A DNA stretch of 64,000 bases from an uncultured Bacteroidales bacterium (GTDB lineage: Bacteria; Bacteroidota; Bacteroidia; Bacteroidales; UBA932). The notes under the pieces are model-generated. The model was not told the DNA's origin. It worked only from the letters and a program-made list of their open reading frames with translations, and did no database searches. Below, piece after piece: positions 1-11,638 of this stretch. The stretch lies in contig CAMFBM010000002.1 of NCBI GenBank assembly GCA_945948555.1, positions 60,105 to 124,104 on the forward strand, given 5' to 3'. The translations under genes and the position numbers were made by a program. Position 1 is the first letter of the stretch. The number at the start of each line of letters is the position of its first letter.

Positions 1-16
1 TCTCTGCTGGGGTCTT

Positions 17-1270
17 ATGTCCGACAATCTCAAGAAAATCGAGACTCTCCAGCCTGTGCTCCAGGCAGATGCCGGTTCGGATTTCTACTCCGAGGCTGTC
101 TATGAACTGGGCCTAGCCTATTCGAAGGCAGGGGACGGTGCCAGGGCGGGAGGCTGTTTCAGGATGCTGACCGAGGATGTCAGGGATTCCACCTACCTGG
201 CTTTGTCCCTTATCGAGATGGGTACGATGGCCAGGAAGGATTCCCGCCACGATGAGGCCCTTGGATATTTCAAGAAAGTGATCGAACTGATGCCTGCTTC
301 AGAATATGCGGAAAGCGCCCTGATGGCAATCGAGTCCGTCTATCAGTCGAAAAATGATCCGGAGGGCTACCTCGCGTATATCGAAGGCATAGGAAAAACG
401 CAGTCGAAGACTGACGCCGAGAAAGAGCAGATGATTTTCAATGCCGCCGAGCAGGTCTATCTTTCCGGCAACTGGCAGAAGGCCGTCGTCTCACTGAAAT
501 CCTACCTTGACAAGTATCCTGAGGGGACTAATGTTTCCCAGGCTCTTTTCTACCTTGGGGAAACCTTCCGTCAGAGCGGGCAGACCCAGAATGCATGCGA
601 CTGTTATTCAAAGGTCGTGCAGACTGCCGAGGGGGCTGTCAGGGAAATGTCCCTGTTGAGGTATTCGGAGCTTTCGGCAAAACTCCGGAGGTATGACGAT
701 GCCTACAGGGGGTATTCGCAGTTGTTTGAAAGCGCGCTGATTCCCCAGAACAAGAGTACTGCGGTGGCGGGGATGATGAGAACGGCTTTCCGGGACAGGA
801 AATATTCCGAGGCTCTCAGATCAGTTGAACTTGTACGGGGAGATTCTGGCACGGATGGTGCATTGAGGACCGAGGCTGCGTACATTGAGGCTAAGTCCCT
901 GCTCGCCCTCAGCCGCAGGGATGAGGCGATGCAGGCATTCAAGGCACTTGCCGCTTTCCCAAAAACGGAATACGGGGCGGAAGCGTCTTATATCCTGATC
1001 CAGGACTGCTATGACAGAGGTGATTTCGATGCTGTCGAACAGATGGTCTATGCTTTCTCTGATTCGGGAACATCAAGGCAATACTGGCTTGCCAAATCGT
1101 TCATAGTCCTTGGGGACACATTCGTGGAGAAAGGGAATCTTGAACAGGCCAGGGCTACATTCGAAAGCGTGAAGGATGGCTACAATCCGCAGAAGCCTGA
1201 CGATGTGCATGACAATGTCACGATGAGATTGAAGAAGCTTGCCGAACTGATGTCCCAGCCGGAACAATAG
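17..1270 (+). CDS. TPR-repeat protein, 5' end probably outside the window (frame open upstream of the first ATG)
   Basis: ORF 417 aa with repeated TPR-like helices (ALFYLGETFRQSGQTQNACDCYSKVV, AKSLLALSRRDEAMQAFKAL); no in-frame stop between base 2 and the ATG at 17. Confidence 0.8.
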   Translation: MSDNLKKIETLQPVLQADAGSDFYSEAVYELGLAYSKAGDGARAGGCFRMLTEDVRDSTYLALSLIEMGTMARKDSRHDEALGYFKKVIELMPASEYAESALMAIESVYQSKNDPEGYLAYIEGIGKTQSKTDAEKEQMIFNAAEQVYLSGNWQKAVVSLKSYLDKYPEGTNVSQALFYLGETFRQSGQTQNACDCYSKVVQTAEGAVREMSLLRYSELSAKLRRYDDAYRGYSQLFESALIPQNKSTAVAGMMRTAFRDRKYSEALRSVELVRGDSGTDGALRTEAAYIEAKSLLALSRRDEAMQAFKALAAFPKTEYGAEASYILIQDCYDRGDFDAVEQMVYAFSDSGTSRQYWLAKSFIVLGDTFVEKGNLEQARATFESVKDGYNPQKPDDVHDNVTMRLKKLAELMSQPEQ

Positions 1271-1288
1271 GAAACTTGAGTAGAATAT

Positions 1289-3022
1289 ATGGAAATGAAC
1301 AGGAGAATATTTTTTATGACGGCCGTTGCCGTTCTGGCGCTTCTTCCGGAGTCCTTTATGAGGGCCCAGAATCTGGATCCTACGGTGGAGGTGACCAGGG
1401 CGTATGTCGCCGGAAAGGTTGAGGTTGACAAGCCGGCAATCAGGATGGCGGTGCCTGACACCGTGCTCAAGTTCGACATGGATTTTGACTATTCGGTCAA
1501 CCTGAGTCCATTCAGGGGCGCGTACAAGTTCACTCCCTATGCAGTGGATGTCAGACCGGAGCCGTCGCAGGATTTCGGGAAGACTTTCTTTCTGAGGGTA
1601 GGGGCGGGTTATCCTCTGCATCCGCTTGCTGACCTTGTTGTCACCCCACGTTTCGGGAAAGCCCCTTTCACCATGAGCATTTACGGGACGAACAGGTCCT
1701 ATTTGGGGACCTACCTTGCATCAGGTCTCACTCCTTTCAAGGATGGAGTCCCGAGGGAGAACTACAAAGGCTATTGTTCCCTCACGAGGGCCGGGGTGAA
1801 CGGCAGGGTTGACTGGAAGAGGGGATATTTCTCTTTTGATGTCGGATATTTCGGGAATGCGGGAAAGGATACGGTGAGGACAAGGGGATTCGATGCCTTC
1901 ACTGCCGATGTCCGTGTCGCTTCGAACCGCAGGGACAGCAGATATTTCTTTTATGACGTAAATATGAAATATCTTCTCGGCAGGGACGGAATCCGGTCAC
2001 AGGACGGTGTGCGCAAGCTTGTAGAGAATGATTTTATCCTTAAGGCTTCTCTCGGACCGGTGCTTTCGGATTTTTCTTCCGTGATTGTTGACCTCGGACT
2101 TGACGTCTCCGACTATGCAGGAGCTTTTTCCTCATACTCGGCCAATGTCAGCATCACTCCGAAATATGTCCTGAAGAAGAACCGCTGGAGGCTTGGGCTC
2201 GGAGTTCAGCTCTCGTTCCTCGCGGGAGGGGACTGGGGCAGCGGGCCGGTCAGAATGCACACGGGCAAGGGTCAGTATGTCTATCCTGCCATAGATGCCG
2301 GATTTATGGCCGTCCGCGACCATCTTGACATCTATTTTGTCTCTGACGGAGGGGAGAACATCAACAGATATTCGGACCAGTTGCGCAGGAATCCGTATTA
2401 TTCGATTCTTTATGGCGGTACACCTCTTCTTGACAACAGCGTAGAGAGGGTCAACGCCGCTTTGGGACTGAGGGGCAACATTGCCTCGAAATTCACTTTC
2501 GACGTGCGCGGAGGCTATGCCTGCCACAACAACCTCCTTCTGGATTCAGCTGTTCCCGGAGCTGACGGGTCGGCTATGCCGGCCATAGGCTATGCAGACT
2601 GCAACACCTGGTATCTGAAGGCCGACCTCGGATGGCGTTCACAGGATCTCAAGGCTGATATATCCCTTGATTACAGAAACACGGACATTCTCGGGAATGC
2701 GCGCAACGTTTTTGCTCCCGAGGAGTTCACGGCGGGTGCGGACATCGTTTACAACTGGCGCAGGAGAGTCTATGCGGGAGTCCACTGCACGGCATCCCTC
2801 GGATGTTCCGGCTGGTTTGACAATCCATATTCTCCGGAATCTCCCCTGTTGCTGAATGTGCCGGGTTATGCCGACCTGGGAGTGTCGCTTGAATACCGTT
2901 TCAACCGTGTCCTGTCATTGTGGATGTACGGAGGGAATCTCCTGAATATGAAAGTGATGAGGACGCCTTTCGTGTGCAGTGGCGGAATCTGGTTCAATGC
3001 CGGAATCACCCTGTCATTGTAA
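1289..3022 (+). CDS. Outer membrane beta-barrel (TonB-receptor-like C-terminal barrel) protein
   Basis: 577 aa, N-terminal signal-like segment, alternating aromatic/polar strands, Leu-terminal C-end; directly follows the TPR gene. Confidence 0.65.
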   Translation: MEMNRRIFFMTAVAVLALLPESFMRAQNLDPTVEVTRAYVAGKVEVDKPAIRMAVPDTVLKFDMDFDYSVNLSPFRGAYKFTPYAVDVRPEPSQDFGKTFFLRVGAGYPLHPLADLVVTPRFGKAPFTMSIYGTNRSYLGTYLASGLTPFKDGVPRENYKGYCSLTRAGVNGRVDWKRGYFSFDVGYFGNAGKDTVRTRGFDAFTADVRVASNRRDSRYFFYDVNMKYLLGRDGIRSQDGVRKLVENDFILKASLGPVLSDFSSVIVDLGLDVSDYAGAFSSYSANVSITPKYVLKKNRWRLGLGVQLSFLAGGDWGSGPVRMHTGKGQYVYPAIDAGFMAVRDHLDIYFVSDGGENINRYSDQLRRNPYYSILYGGTPLLDNSVERVNAALGLRGNIASKFTFDVRGGYACHNNLLLDSAVPGADGSAMPAIGYADCNTWYLKADLGWRSQDLKADISLDYRNTDILGNARNVFAPEEFTAGADIVYNWRRRVYAGVHCTASLGCSGWFDNPYSPESPLLLNVPGYADLGVSLEYRFNRVLSLWMYGGNLLNMKVMRTPFVCSGGIWFNAGITLSL

Positions 3023-3097
3023 TTGCCGGAAAATCCTGCAGGTGTCATCTTTTCTGCTGTGGAGGCAGAAAAATTTTCAATAACCGCGAAAAATTGC

Positions 3098-3105
3098 TAA
3101 ATTTG
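3098..3105 (+). promoter_or_regulatory. Candidate Bacteroidetes -7 box TAAATTTG upstream of gyrB
   Basis: TAnnTTTG match about 50 nt upstream of the gyrB ORF. Confidence 0.4.
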
Positions 3106-3125
3106 TCCGTTTGTAATTTTAATGA

Positions 3126-5162
<2,037 letters not shown>

Positions 5163-5236
5163 ACCATTGTCAGTTAAGTAATCGGAAAATTCTTGACTGA
5201 TTACTTAGGTCTGACATAACGATAAAATTTTGACTT

Positions 5237-6499
5237 ATGGATATTTTTGACAGAATTGCGAGGGATTCAGGCGGTCCTCTCGGACAGTACAGACAAAAGG
5301 CTTTCGGCTACTATATGTACCCGAAACTCGAGGGAGAACTCGGACCTCATATGAAATTCAACGGCAAGGATGTTCTTTGCTGGAGCCTTAACAACTATCT
5401 CGGACTTGCCAACCATCCCGAGGTGAGGAAGGCGGATGCCGAGGCAGCTGCAAAATGGGGGCTTGCCTATCCTATGGGTAGCCGAATGATGTCCGGCCAC
5501 ACTTCCCTTCACGAGAGATTCGAGCGTGAACTTGCCGAGTTCGAGAGAAAGGAGGATGCATTCCTTTTCAACTTCGGTTACCAGGGAATCGTTTCCACAA
5601 TCGATGCGCTGATGGACCGTCACGATGTCATTGTCTATGATTCAGAGGCTCATGCCTGCCTGATTGACGGTGCTCGTCTGCATATGGGCAAGAGAATGGC
5701 CTACAGGCACAATGACTATGAAAGTTGCGAGACGACCCTCAAGAGGGCAACCAGACTCTGCGAGGAGACAGGAGGAGGAATCCTTCTGATTACCGAGGGC
5801 GTCTATGGAATGACCGGAGCCCTCGGCTTCCTTGACAAGATAGTTGAACTCAAGAAGAAATACAAATTCAGGATTCTCATCGATGACGCCCACGGATTCG
5901 GCTGTATGGGTCCGACAGGAAGAGGTACTTCCGAGCATTTCGGCGTGATGGACGACATCGACCTTTACATCGGTGCGTATGCCAAGTCTATGGCTTCAAT
6001 CGGAGGTTTCGTTGCCGGTCCGAAGGTCGTGATTGACTATCTCCGCTACAATCTCCGTTCACAGATTTACGCCAAGTCACTTCCGATGGCTCTGGTTGAG
6101 GGCGGTTTGAAGAGACTTGAGATCATCCGCAGTGCAGAGGGAGACGAACTGCGCAAGAAACTCTTCACTGTCACAAGGGCACTTCAGGACGGTTTCCGCA
6201 AACTCGGATTCGAGATCGGGCCGGCAGAGGCCTGTGTGACTCCGGTGGCAATCAAGGGTGGTGTAGCCCAAGCGACACAGATGGCGGTTGACCTTCGTGA
6301 GAACTACGGAATCTTCTGCTCTATTGTGGTCTATCCTGTCATTCCGAAGGGTATGATCATCTTCCGCATAATCCCGACAGCAGCCCATTCGATGGAGGAT
6401 GTCGAGTACACCCTCAAGACATTTGCTGAAGTAAGGGCAAAGCTTGAGCGTGGAGAGTACGATGGCACCGAGATCGTTGACCGCGGAATGTTGGAATAA
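5237..6499 (+). CDS. spt: Serine palmitoyltransferase-type alpha-oxoamine synthase
   Basis: 420 aa PLP aminotransferase of the KBL/SPT family (DDAHGFGCMGPTGRGTSEHF, YAKSMASIGGF); sequence resembles Bacteroides SPT. Confidence 0.85.
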   Translation: MDIFDRIARDSGGPLGQYRQKAFGYYMYPKLEGELGPHMKFNGKDVLCWSLNNYLGLANHPEVRKADAEAAAKWGLAYPMGSRMMSGHTSLHERFERELAEFERKEDAFLFNFGYQGIVSTIDALMDRHDVIVYDSEAHACLIDGARLHMGKRMAYRHNDYESCETTLKRATRLCEETGGGILLITEGVYGMTGALGFLDKIVELKKKYKFRILIDDAHGFGCMGPTGRGTSEHFGVMDDIDLYIGAYAKSMASIGGFVAGPKVVIDYLRYNLRSQIYAKSLPMALVEGGLKRLEIIRSAEGDELRKKLFTVTRALQDGFRKLGFEIGPAEACVTPVAIKGGVAQATQMAVDLRENYGIFCSIVVYPVIPKGMIIFRIIPTAAHSMEDVEYTLKTFAEVRAKLERGEYDGTEIVDRGMLE

Positions 6500-6510
6500 A
6501 ACATTTGATT

Positions 6511-7332
6511 ATGGACAAAAATTACTTTAGAGGTAAAGTAATGATTATAACGGGAGCCAGCTCTGGAATAGGGTTGGCTTCTGCCAAATTATTCGCGTCC
6601 CTCGGGGCGAGGCTTTCCCTTGCGGCCCGTTCCATCGACAAACTTGAGGAACTTGCCCGGGAACTCGGACCGGAGAATATTCTCTGCGTAAAGACGGATG
6701 TCTCCCGGGAGGAGGACTGTGCGAACCTCATCAACAGGACAGTCGGGAAGTACGGAAGGATTGACATTCTGGTGAACAATGCCGGACTCTCTATGAGGGC
6801 AATGTTCCGGGACCTCGACCTGAGCGTCATAAAGACCCTTATGGACGTAAACTTCTGGGGTACTGTCTATTGCACCAAGTATGCCCTGCCATACCTGCTT
6901 GACAGCAAGGGTTCTGTCGTGGGAGTGATATCCATTGCCGGATATGCCGGACTCCCTGCCCGTACAGGCTATTCTTCGTCGAAGTATGCCATCAGAGGCT
7001 TCCTGGACACCCTCAGGATTGAACATTTGTATGACGGTCTGCATGTGATGGTTTTCGCACCGGGTTTCACCGCATCCAATGTCCGGAATGCCGCCCTGAC
7101 CGCGGACGGCTCGCAGCAGGGGCGTACCCCTCGTGACGAGGGCAAGATGATGACGGCCGAGAGGGTTGCCCTGTACCTTGCCAAGGGGCTTGCAAAGAGG
7201 AAGTCGGAGATGATTCTCACTCCGATCGGCAAGCTGACGGTCTGGATGAGCAAGCGATTCCCGCGATTGACGGACCGTCTTGAATTCAGCTATATGGCAA
7301 AGGAGCCTGACAGCCCGTTTAAGAAGAAATAA
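6511..7332 (+). CDS. Short-chain dehydrogenase/reductase (possible 3-ketosphinganine reductase)
   Basis: TGASSGIG, NNAG and YSSSK motifs; ORF track starts at TTG 6505 but ATG at 6511 is more likely; follows spt directly. Confidence 0.85.
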   Translation: MDKNYFRGKVMIITGASSGIGLASAKLFASLGARLSLAARSIDKLEELARELGPENILCVKTDVSREEDCANLINRTVGKYGRIDILVNNAGLSMRAMFRDLDLSVIKTLMDVNFWGTVYCTKYALPYLLDSKGSVVGVISIAGYAGLPARTGYSSSKYAIRGFLDTLRIEHLYDGLHVMVFAPGFTASNVRNAALTADGSQQGRTPRDEGKMMTAERVALYLAKGLAKRKSEMILTPIGKLTVWMSKRFPRLTDRLEFSYMAKEPDSPFKKK

Positions 7333-7341
7333 TGTACTTAA

Positions 7342-7414
7342 GTTTCGCAATGCGAAACACCTTGTTTGGAGATGCTTTAGCATCGATAGTAAGTCCTTTC
7401 CCCGAGGGAAAGGA
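7342..7414. repeat. Hairpin-rich intergenic element (three short perfect dyads)
   Basis: GTTTCGCA-A-TGCGAAAC (7342-7358), GATGC-TTTA-GCATC (7371-7384), TCCTTTCCC-cga-GGGAAAGGA (7394-7414). Confidence 0.6.
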
Positions 7415-7524
7415 TTTAGGATAGGGGTAACGTAGATGAGAATTGTGCGGTGGGAAGAAGTTTCGCAAGACGCACAACCCTCACGATAACAGATAATTAT
7501 GAACTTGCGAAACTTGAGTAATGT

Positions 7525-9546
7525 ATGGACAAGGCAAGATTTCCCCGCAGTTTCAGGATATATCTTCCTCTGATACTGCTTTTTGTGTGTCTTTTGCTCC
7601 TGCTGCCCCGCAGCGGGAAATTCAACTATGATTACAGGAAGGGTTCCCCGTGGCTGTATGAGACCCTGATTGCCCAGTTCGATTTTCCAGTGCTCAAGAC
7701 CGCATCGCAGTTGCAGGAGGAGAGAGAGAATGTCGGAAGTGCCGTTCTCCCTTACTACAGGTACAACGACTCCGTCACCGGGGAGATTCTCTCCGGAGTG
7801 GAGCACCTGAATCTCGGAGACTGTGCCTCGTTCAGACCTGAAATCCGCAGAATACTTGCCGGAATATATTCCCTCGGTGTCCTTGAGGATGCCGGGGGAT
7901 TGTCCGCTGAGGTAATCTACATCCAGAGAGACAAGAGGGCTGCAAAATACCCTGTTTCTGAATTTTACAATGTTTCCGATGCCCGTTCCAGGCTTCTTTC
8001 CGACTTGGGACAGAGTTGCGGACGAGTAGATGCGGATTCGCTATGCAGGCATTCCGGACTGTATGACCTGATTGCGCCCAACCTGTTTCTTGACAAGCAG
8101 ACCACCGAGCTGATTCACGACCAGACGGTGAATTACATATCCCCGACTTCCGGCGTGGTCAAGGCGGGGACCCTTATAGTTTCGCACGGTGAGATAATCA
8201 CCGCCGAGATAGAGCAGATGCTCAACTCCTACAAGGTTGAATATGAGAACAGTCTGGGTTACAGCGGTTCACCGTTGCTGATGTGGGGTGGCAACGCCTT
8301 GCTTGCCTTCGCTCTTGTCTTCATCCTGTTCTTTACGATATATTATTCAAATCCTTTGATATTCAATGAATTCAATAGGTATATATATATACTCGCCATA
8401 TTCTTCCTCGCCGCCGTCGTGACCTTCGCCGCCGAGAGATCGGCACATCTGTATATATATTTCGTACCTTATTCATTGATAGCTCTATACCTTTCGGCGT
8501 TCTTCAAGAACAAACTCATATATCCGGTATATATCGTTTCACTTCTGCCCCTTCTCATTTTCGCGCACGATGGAATCGAGTTGTTTGTGATGTATTTTGT
8601 CGCAGGAGTGGTCGCGATTTTCTCATTCGGGTATTTCAACAAGGGATGGCTGCAGTTTGTGACCGCGTTCTTTGTGTATATCTCGTTGATAATCACTTAT
8701 ATGGCCTTCCGTCTGATGGATGGTCTCCAGGGAATTGAAAATTACAGACCGCTGCTTTACCTGGGTCTGGGGTCGCTTTTCTCCGTTGCCGGTTATCCGC
8801 TGATATATCTTTTCGAGAGGATTTTCAATCTTGTTTCGAATTCCCGGCTCATCGAGTTGAGTGACACTAACAACAAACTGCTCAGGGAATTGGCACACAA
8901 GGCTCCGGGTACTTTTCAGCATTCGCTCCAGGTAATGAATATGGCTGATGCTGCGGCGAGGGCCATTGACGGGAATGTGGCCCTGGTCCGGTGCGGAGCA
9001 CTCTACCACGACATCGGAAAGACGGCCAACCCTTTGTGTTTCATTGAAAACGAGACTGCCGGGTCACATTACCACCAGGGCTTGAAACCACAGGAAAGCG
9101 CCAGGGACATCCTTCGCCATGTACCTGACGGACTGGCAATTGCAGAGAAGGCAAAGCTGCCTGCAATCATCCGGGACTTCATCCTGACGCATCACGGGAC
9201 GACTTGTACGGCATATTTCTACAACAAATACCTCGCGGAGGGCGGGGATCCTGCGAATGAAGGGGACTTCCGTTACAACGGCAGGAAACCGACCACTAAG
9301 GAACAGATCATCCTGATGCTCTGTGACACCATCGAGGCTGCTTCAAGGACTCTGAAGGATTTCACTGCCGGGAGTATCTCCGAGCTGGTCGAAGGGGTTG
9401 TTGCCGGTAAGATGAGGGAAGGTCAGTTCGTGATGGCTGACATCTCGCTCAAGGAACTTGACACTCTGAAGAAGGTTCTGAAGGAGTATATTGCGCAGGT
9501 TCATCACGCAAGGGTAGTCTATCCCAAAAGACCGGGGGACAGGTAG
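7525..9546 (+). CDS. 7TM receptor with intracellular HD hydrolase (PgpH-like, possible c-di-AMP phosphodiesterase)
   Basis: 673 aa; multiple TM segments then HD domain (ALYHDIGKTANPLCFIEN...LTHHGT). Confidence 0.85.
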   Translation: MDKARFPRSFRIYLPLILLFVCLLLLLPRSGKFNYDYRKGSPWLYETLIAQFDFPVLKTASQLQEERENVGSAVLPYYRYNDSVTGEILSGVEHLNLGDCASFRPEIRRILAGIYSLGVLEDAGGLSAEVIYIQRDKRAAKYPVSEFYNVSDARSRLLSDLGQSCGRVDADSLCRHSGLYDLIAPNLFLDKQTTELIHDQTVNYISPTSGVVKAGTLIVSHGEIITAEIEQMLNSYKVEYENSLGYSGSPLLMWGGNALLAFALVFILFFTIYYSNPLIFNEFNRYIYILAIFFLAAVVTFAAERSAHLYIYFVPYSLIALYLSAFFKNKLIYPVYIVSLLPLLIFAHDGIELFVMYFVAGVVAIFSFGYFNKGWLQFVTAFFVYISLIITYMAFRLMDGLQGIENYRPLLYLGLGSLFSVAGYPLIYLFERIFNLVSNSRLIELSDTNNKLLRELAHKAPGTFQHSLQVMNMADAAARAIDGNVALVRCGALYHDIGKTANPLCFIENETAGSHYHQGLKPQESARDILRHVPDGLAIAEKAKLPAIIRDFILTHHGTTCTAYFYNKYLAEGGDPANEGDFRYNGRKPTTKEQIILMLCDTIEAASRTLKDFTAGSISELVEGVVAGKMREGQFVMADISLKELDTLKKVLKEYIAQVHHARVVYPKRPGDR

Positions 9547-9551
9547 GGGAG

Positions 9552-9582
9552 TTTGACAAGTCAAAACAGTTTCGTATATTTG
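9552..9582 (+). promoter_or_regulatory. Candidate Bacteroidetes promoter for tig
   Basis: TTTG (9552-9555) - N19 - TATATTTG (9575-9582). Confidence 0.6.
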
Positions 9583-9636
9583 CGGGCTTTTATGGCTTTT
9601 GTAGTTCCACAAGACAAACAATAAAAATTAGTTAAT

Positions 9637-10953
9637 ATGGAAATCATTAAAAATCAGATTGATGACTTGAATCTTGAATTGACTCTCTCAATCAAGAAAG
9701 AGGACTATTCAGAAAAGAAGAAGAAAAGAATCAGCGAGTACAGGAGAAAAGCCGAGATAAAAGGATTCCGAAAGGGAATGGTCCCTGTGTCACTCGTCGA
9801 GAAGATGTACGGTCCGTCCGCTCTGGTGGATTCCGTAAATGACGTGATCTCGGAGGCTCTCAACAACTACATCAAGGACAACTCCCTCCGCATCGTGGGT
9901 GAGCCTCTCCCTGCAGAGGATCAGCCTCAGACAGATTGGGTTGACGGCAATGACTTCACTTTCAAATTCGATGTTGCCACCACTCCTGAACTTTCCTTTG
10001 AACTTTCCGCATCTGATGAGATCCCTTACTACAATATCAATGTGACCGAGGCTGCGAAGAAAGAGATGAAGGCAAACCTCCTGAAGCAGTACGGTTCCCT
10101 TGAGGACGGCGATGCTGCTGCAGAGGACGATTTCATCATCGTTGACCTTGAGCAGGGTGAGACCAGGATAGAGGGCGCTTACGTTTCAATCCGCAATGTG
10201 GACGAGGCTCAGAGGTCTTCTTTCATCGGTCTGAAGGCTGGGGATGTCATTGATGTCGATGTGAACAAGGCATTCACTAACGAGACTGACCGCGCATCCC
10301 TGCTGAAGGTCAAGAAGGAGGAACTTGCCGCTCTTGAGCCTGTATGGAAGATGACCGTGAAGAATGTCAAGACATTCAAATCGGCAGAGGTCTCACAGGA
10401 GACTTTTGACAAGATCTTCGGAGAGGGAAAGGTAAATTCCGAGGAGGAATTTGATGCAAAGATTGCAGAAAGGCTCGTTGCCGAGTATGCGCAGGAGTCG
10501 GAATTCCGTTTCTCAAAGGATGCCAGGGACTATCTGATGAAGAAGGCTGACATCGCCCTTCCTGAGAAATTCCTCAAGAGGTGGATTTTTGTTGCAAATG
10601 AAGGCAAGTTCACAATGGAGGACATCGACAAGGAGTTCGACGCATTCCTTGAGGATTTCCGCTGGCAGATGATCAAGGGATATCTTGCTCAGAAATACGA
10701 GGTTAAAGTTGAGCAGGAAGATCTTCTTTCAAGTGCTAAGTCTTTTGCAGCCTACCAGTTTGCAATGTACGGAATGAGCAATGTTCCGGAGGAGCAGCTT
10801 GAGGCCTTCGCAAAGAACATTCTCTCCCAGGAGAAAGAGGGACGCCGTGTCTATGAGCAGGTTGAGGAGCAGAAGGTCCTCAATGCAGCAAGGGCTCAGG
10901 TAACTCTCAAGAACAAGAAGATCTCCGTAGAGAAATTCCGTGAGCTTAAATAG
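9637..10953 (+). CDS. tig: Trigger factor
   Basis: 438 aa, N-terminal KGFRKGMVPVSLVEKMYG signature; located upstream of clpP-clpX. Confidence 0.9.
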   Translation: MEIIKNQIDDLNLELTLSIKKEDYSEKKKKRISEYRRKAEIKGFRKGMVPVSLVEKMYGPSALVDSVNDVISEALNNYIKDNSLRIVGEPLPAEDQPQTDWVDGNDFTFKFDVATTPELSFELSASDEIPYYNINVTEAAKKEMKANLLKQYGSLEDGDAAAEDDFIIVDLEQGETRIEGAYVSIRNVDEAQRSSFIGLKAGDVIDVDVNKAFTNETDRASLLKVKKEELAALEPVWKMTVKNVKTFKSAEVSQETFDKIFGEGKVNSEEEFDAKIAERLVAEYAQESEFRFSKDARDYLMKKADIALPEKFLKRWIFVANEGKFTMEDIDKEFDAFLEDFRWQMIKGYLAQKYEVKVEQEDLLSSAKSFAAYQFAMYGMSNVPEEQLEAFAKNILSQEKEGRRVYEQVEEQKVLNAARAQVTLKNKKISVEKFRELK

Positions 10954-10969
10954 TGTTCTCCCCCTTATG

Positions 10970-11638
10970 AACAGAGAATTTGAGAAATATGCAAGGTCTG
11001 AGTTCGGTATCAGTTCATTGACTATGGACGGATACCGGACTATGCAGGCCGCCTACATAAATCCCACCATCATCGAGGAGCGCAAGCTGAATGTGGCATC
11101 CATGGATGTGTTCAGCCGGCTGATGATGGACAGAATCATCTTTCTGGGAGTTCCGATTGACGATGACGTGGCCAACATAATCCAGGCACAGCTGCTTTTC
11201 CTCGCCTCACAGGACAGTGCGGCGGACATCTCAATCTATCTGAACACTCCGGGAGGCTCGGTGTCTGCCGGTTTGGGCATATACGATACTATGCAGTTGG
11301 TCGAGCCTGATGTGGCGACGATTTGCACCGGTATGGCTGCTTCGATGGGAGCAGTTCTTCTCTGTGCAGGTGCAGCCGGAAAACGCTCGGCGCTTCCTCA
11401 TTCAAGGGTTATGATTCATCAGCCTCTGGGTGGCGCCCAGGGACAGGCATCCGACATTGAGATTGCCGCAAGGGAGATTGTCAAGCTCAAGAAAGAACTC
11501 TACTCCATCATCTCGGAGCACACCGGTAAATCACTGGAACAGATCATTGCTGACGGTGACAGGGATTTCTGGATGTCGGCGGCCGAGGCAAAGGAGTACG
11601 GAATGATTGACGAGATTCTTTCCAAGAGGAGAAAATAA
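10970..11638 (+). CDS. clpP: ATP-dependent Clp protease proteolytic subunit
   Basis: [32 protein letters not shown] active-site context; ORF track begins at 10940 but ATG at 10970 ([11 protein letters not shown]) is more likely. Confidence 0.95.
   Translation, partial: NREFEKYARSEFGISSLTMDGYRTMQAAYINPTIIEERKLNVASMDVFSRLMMDRIIFLGVPIDDDVANIIQAQLLFLASQDSAADISIYLNTPGGSVSAGLGIYDTMQLVEPDVATICTGMAASMGAVLLCAGAAGKRSALPHSRVMIHQPLGGAQGQASDIEIAAREIVKLKKELYSIISEHTGKSLEQIIADGDRDFWMSAAEAKEYGMIDEILSKRRK

Noticed and set aside
6589-7806. 405-aa minus-strand ORF spanning the SDR, the intergenic region and the start of the HD gene
   Set aside because: Antisense to two well-supported genes, no recognisable domain, composition typical of a shadow ORF
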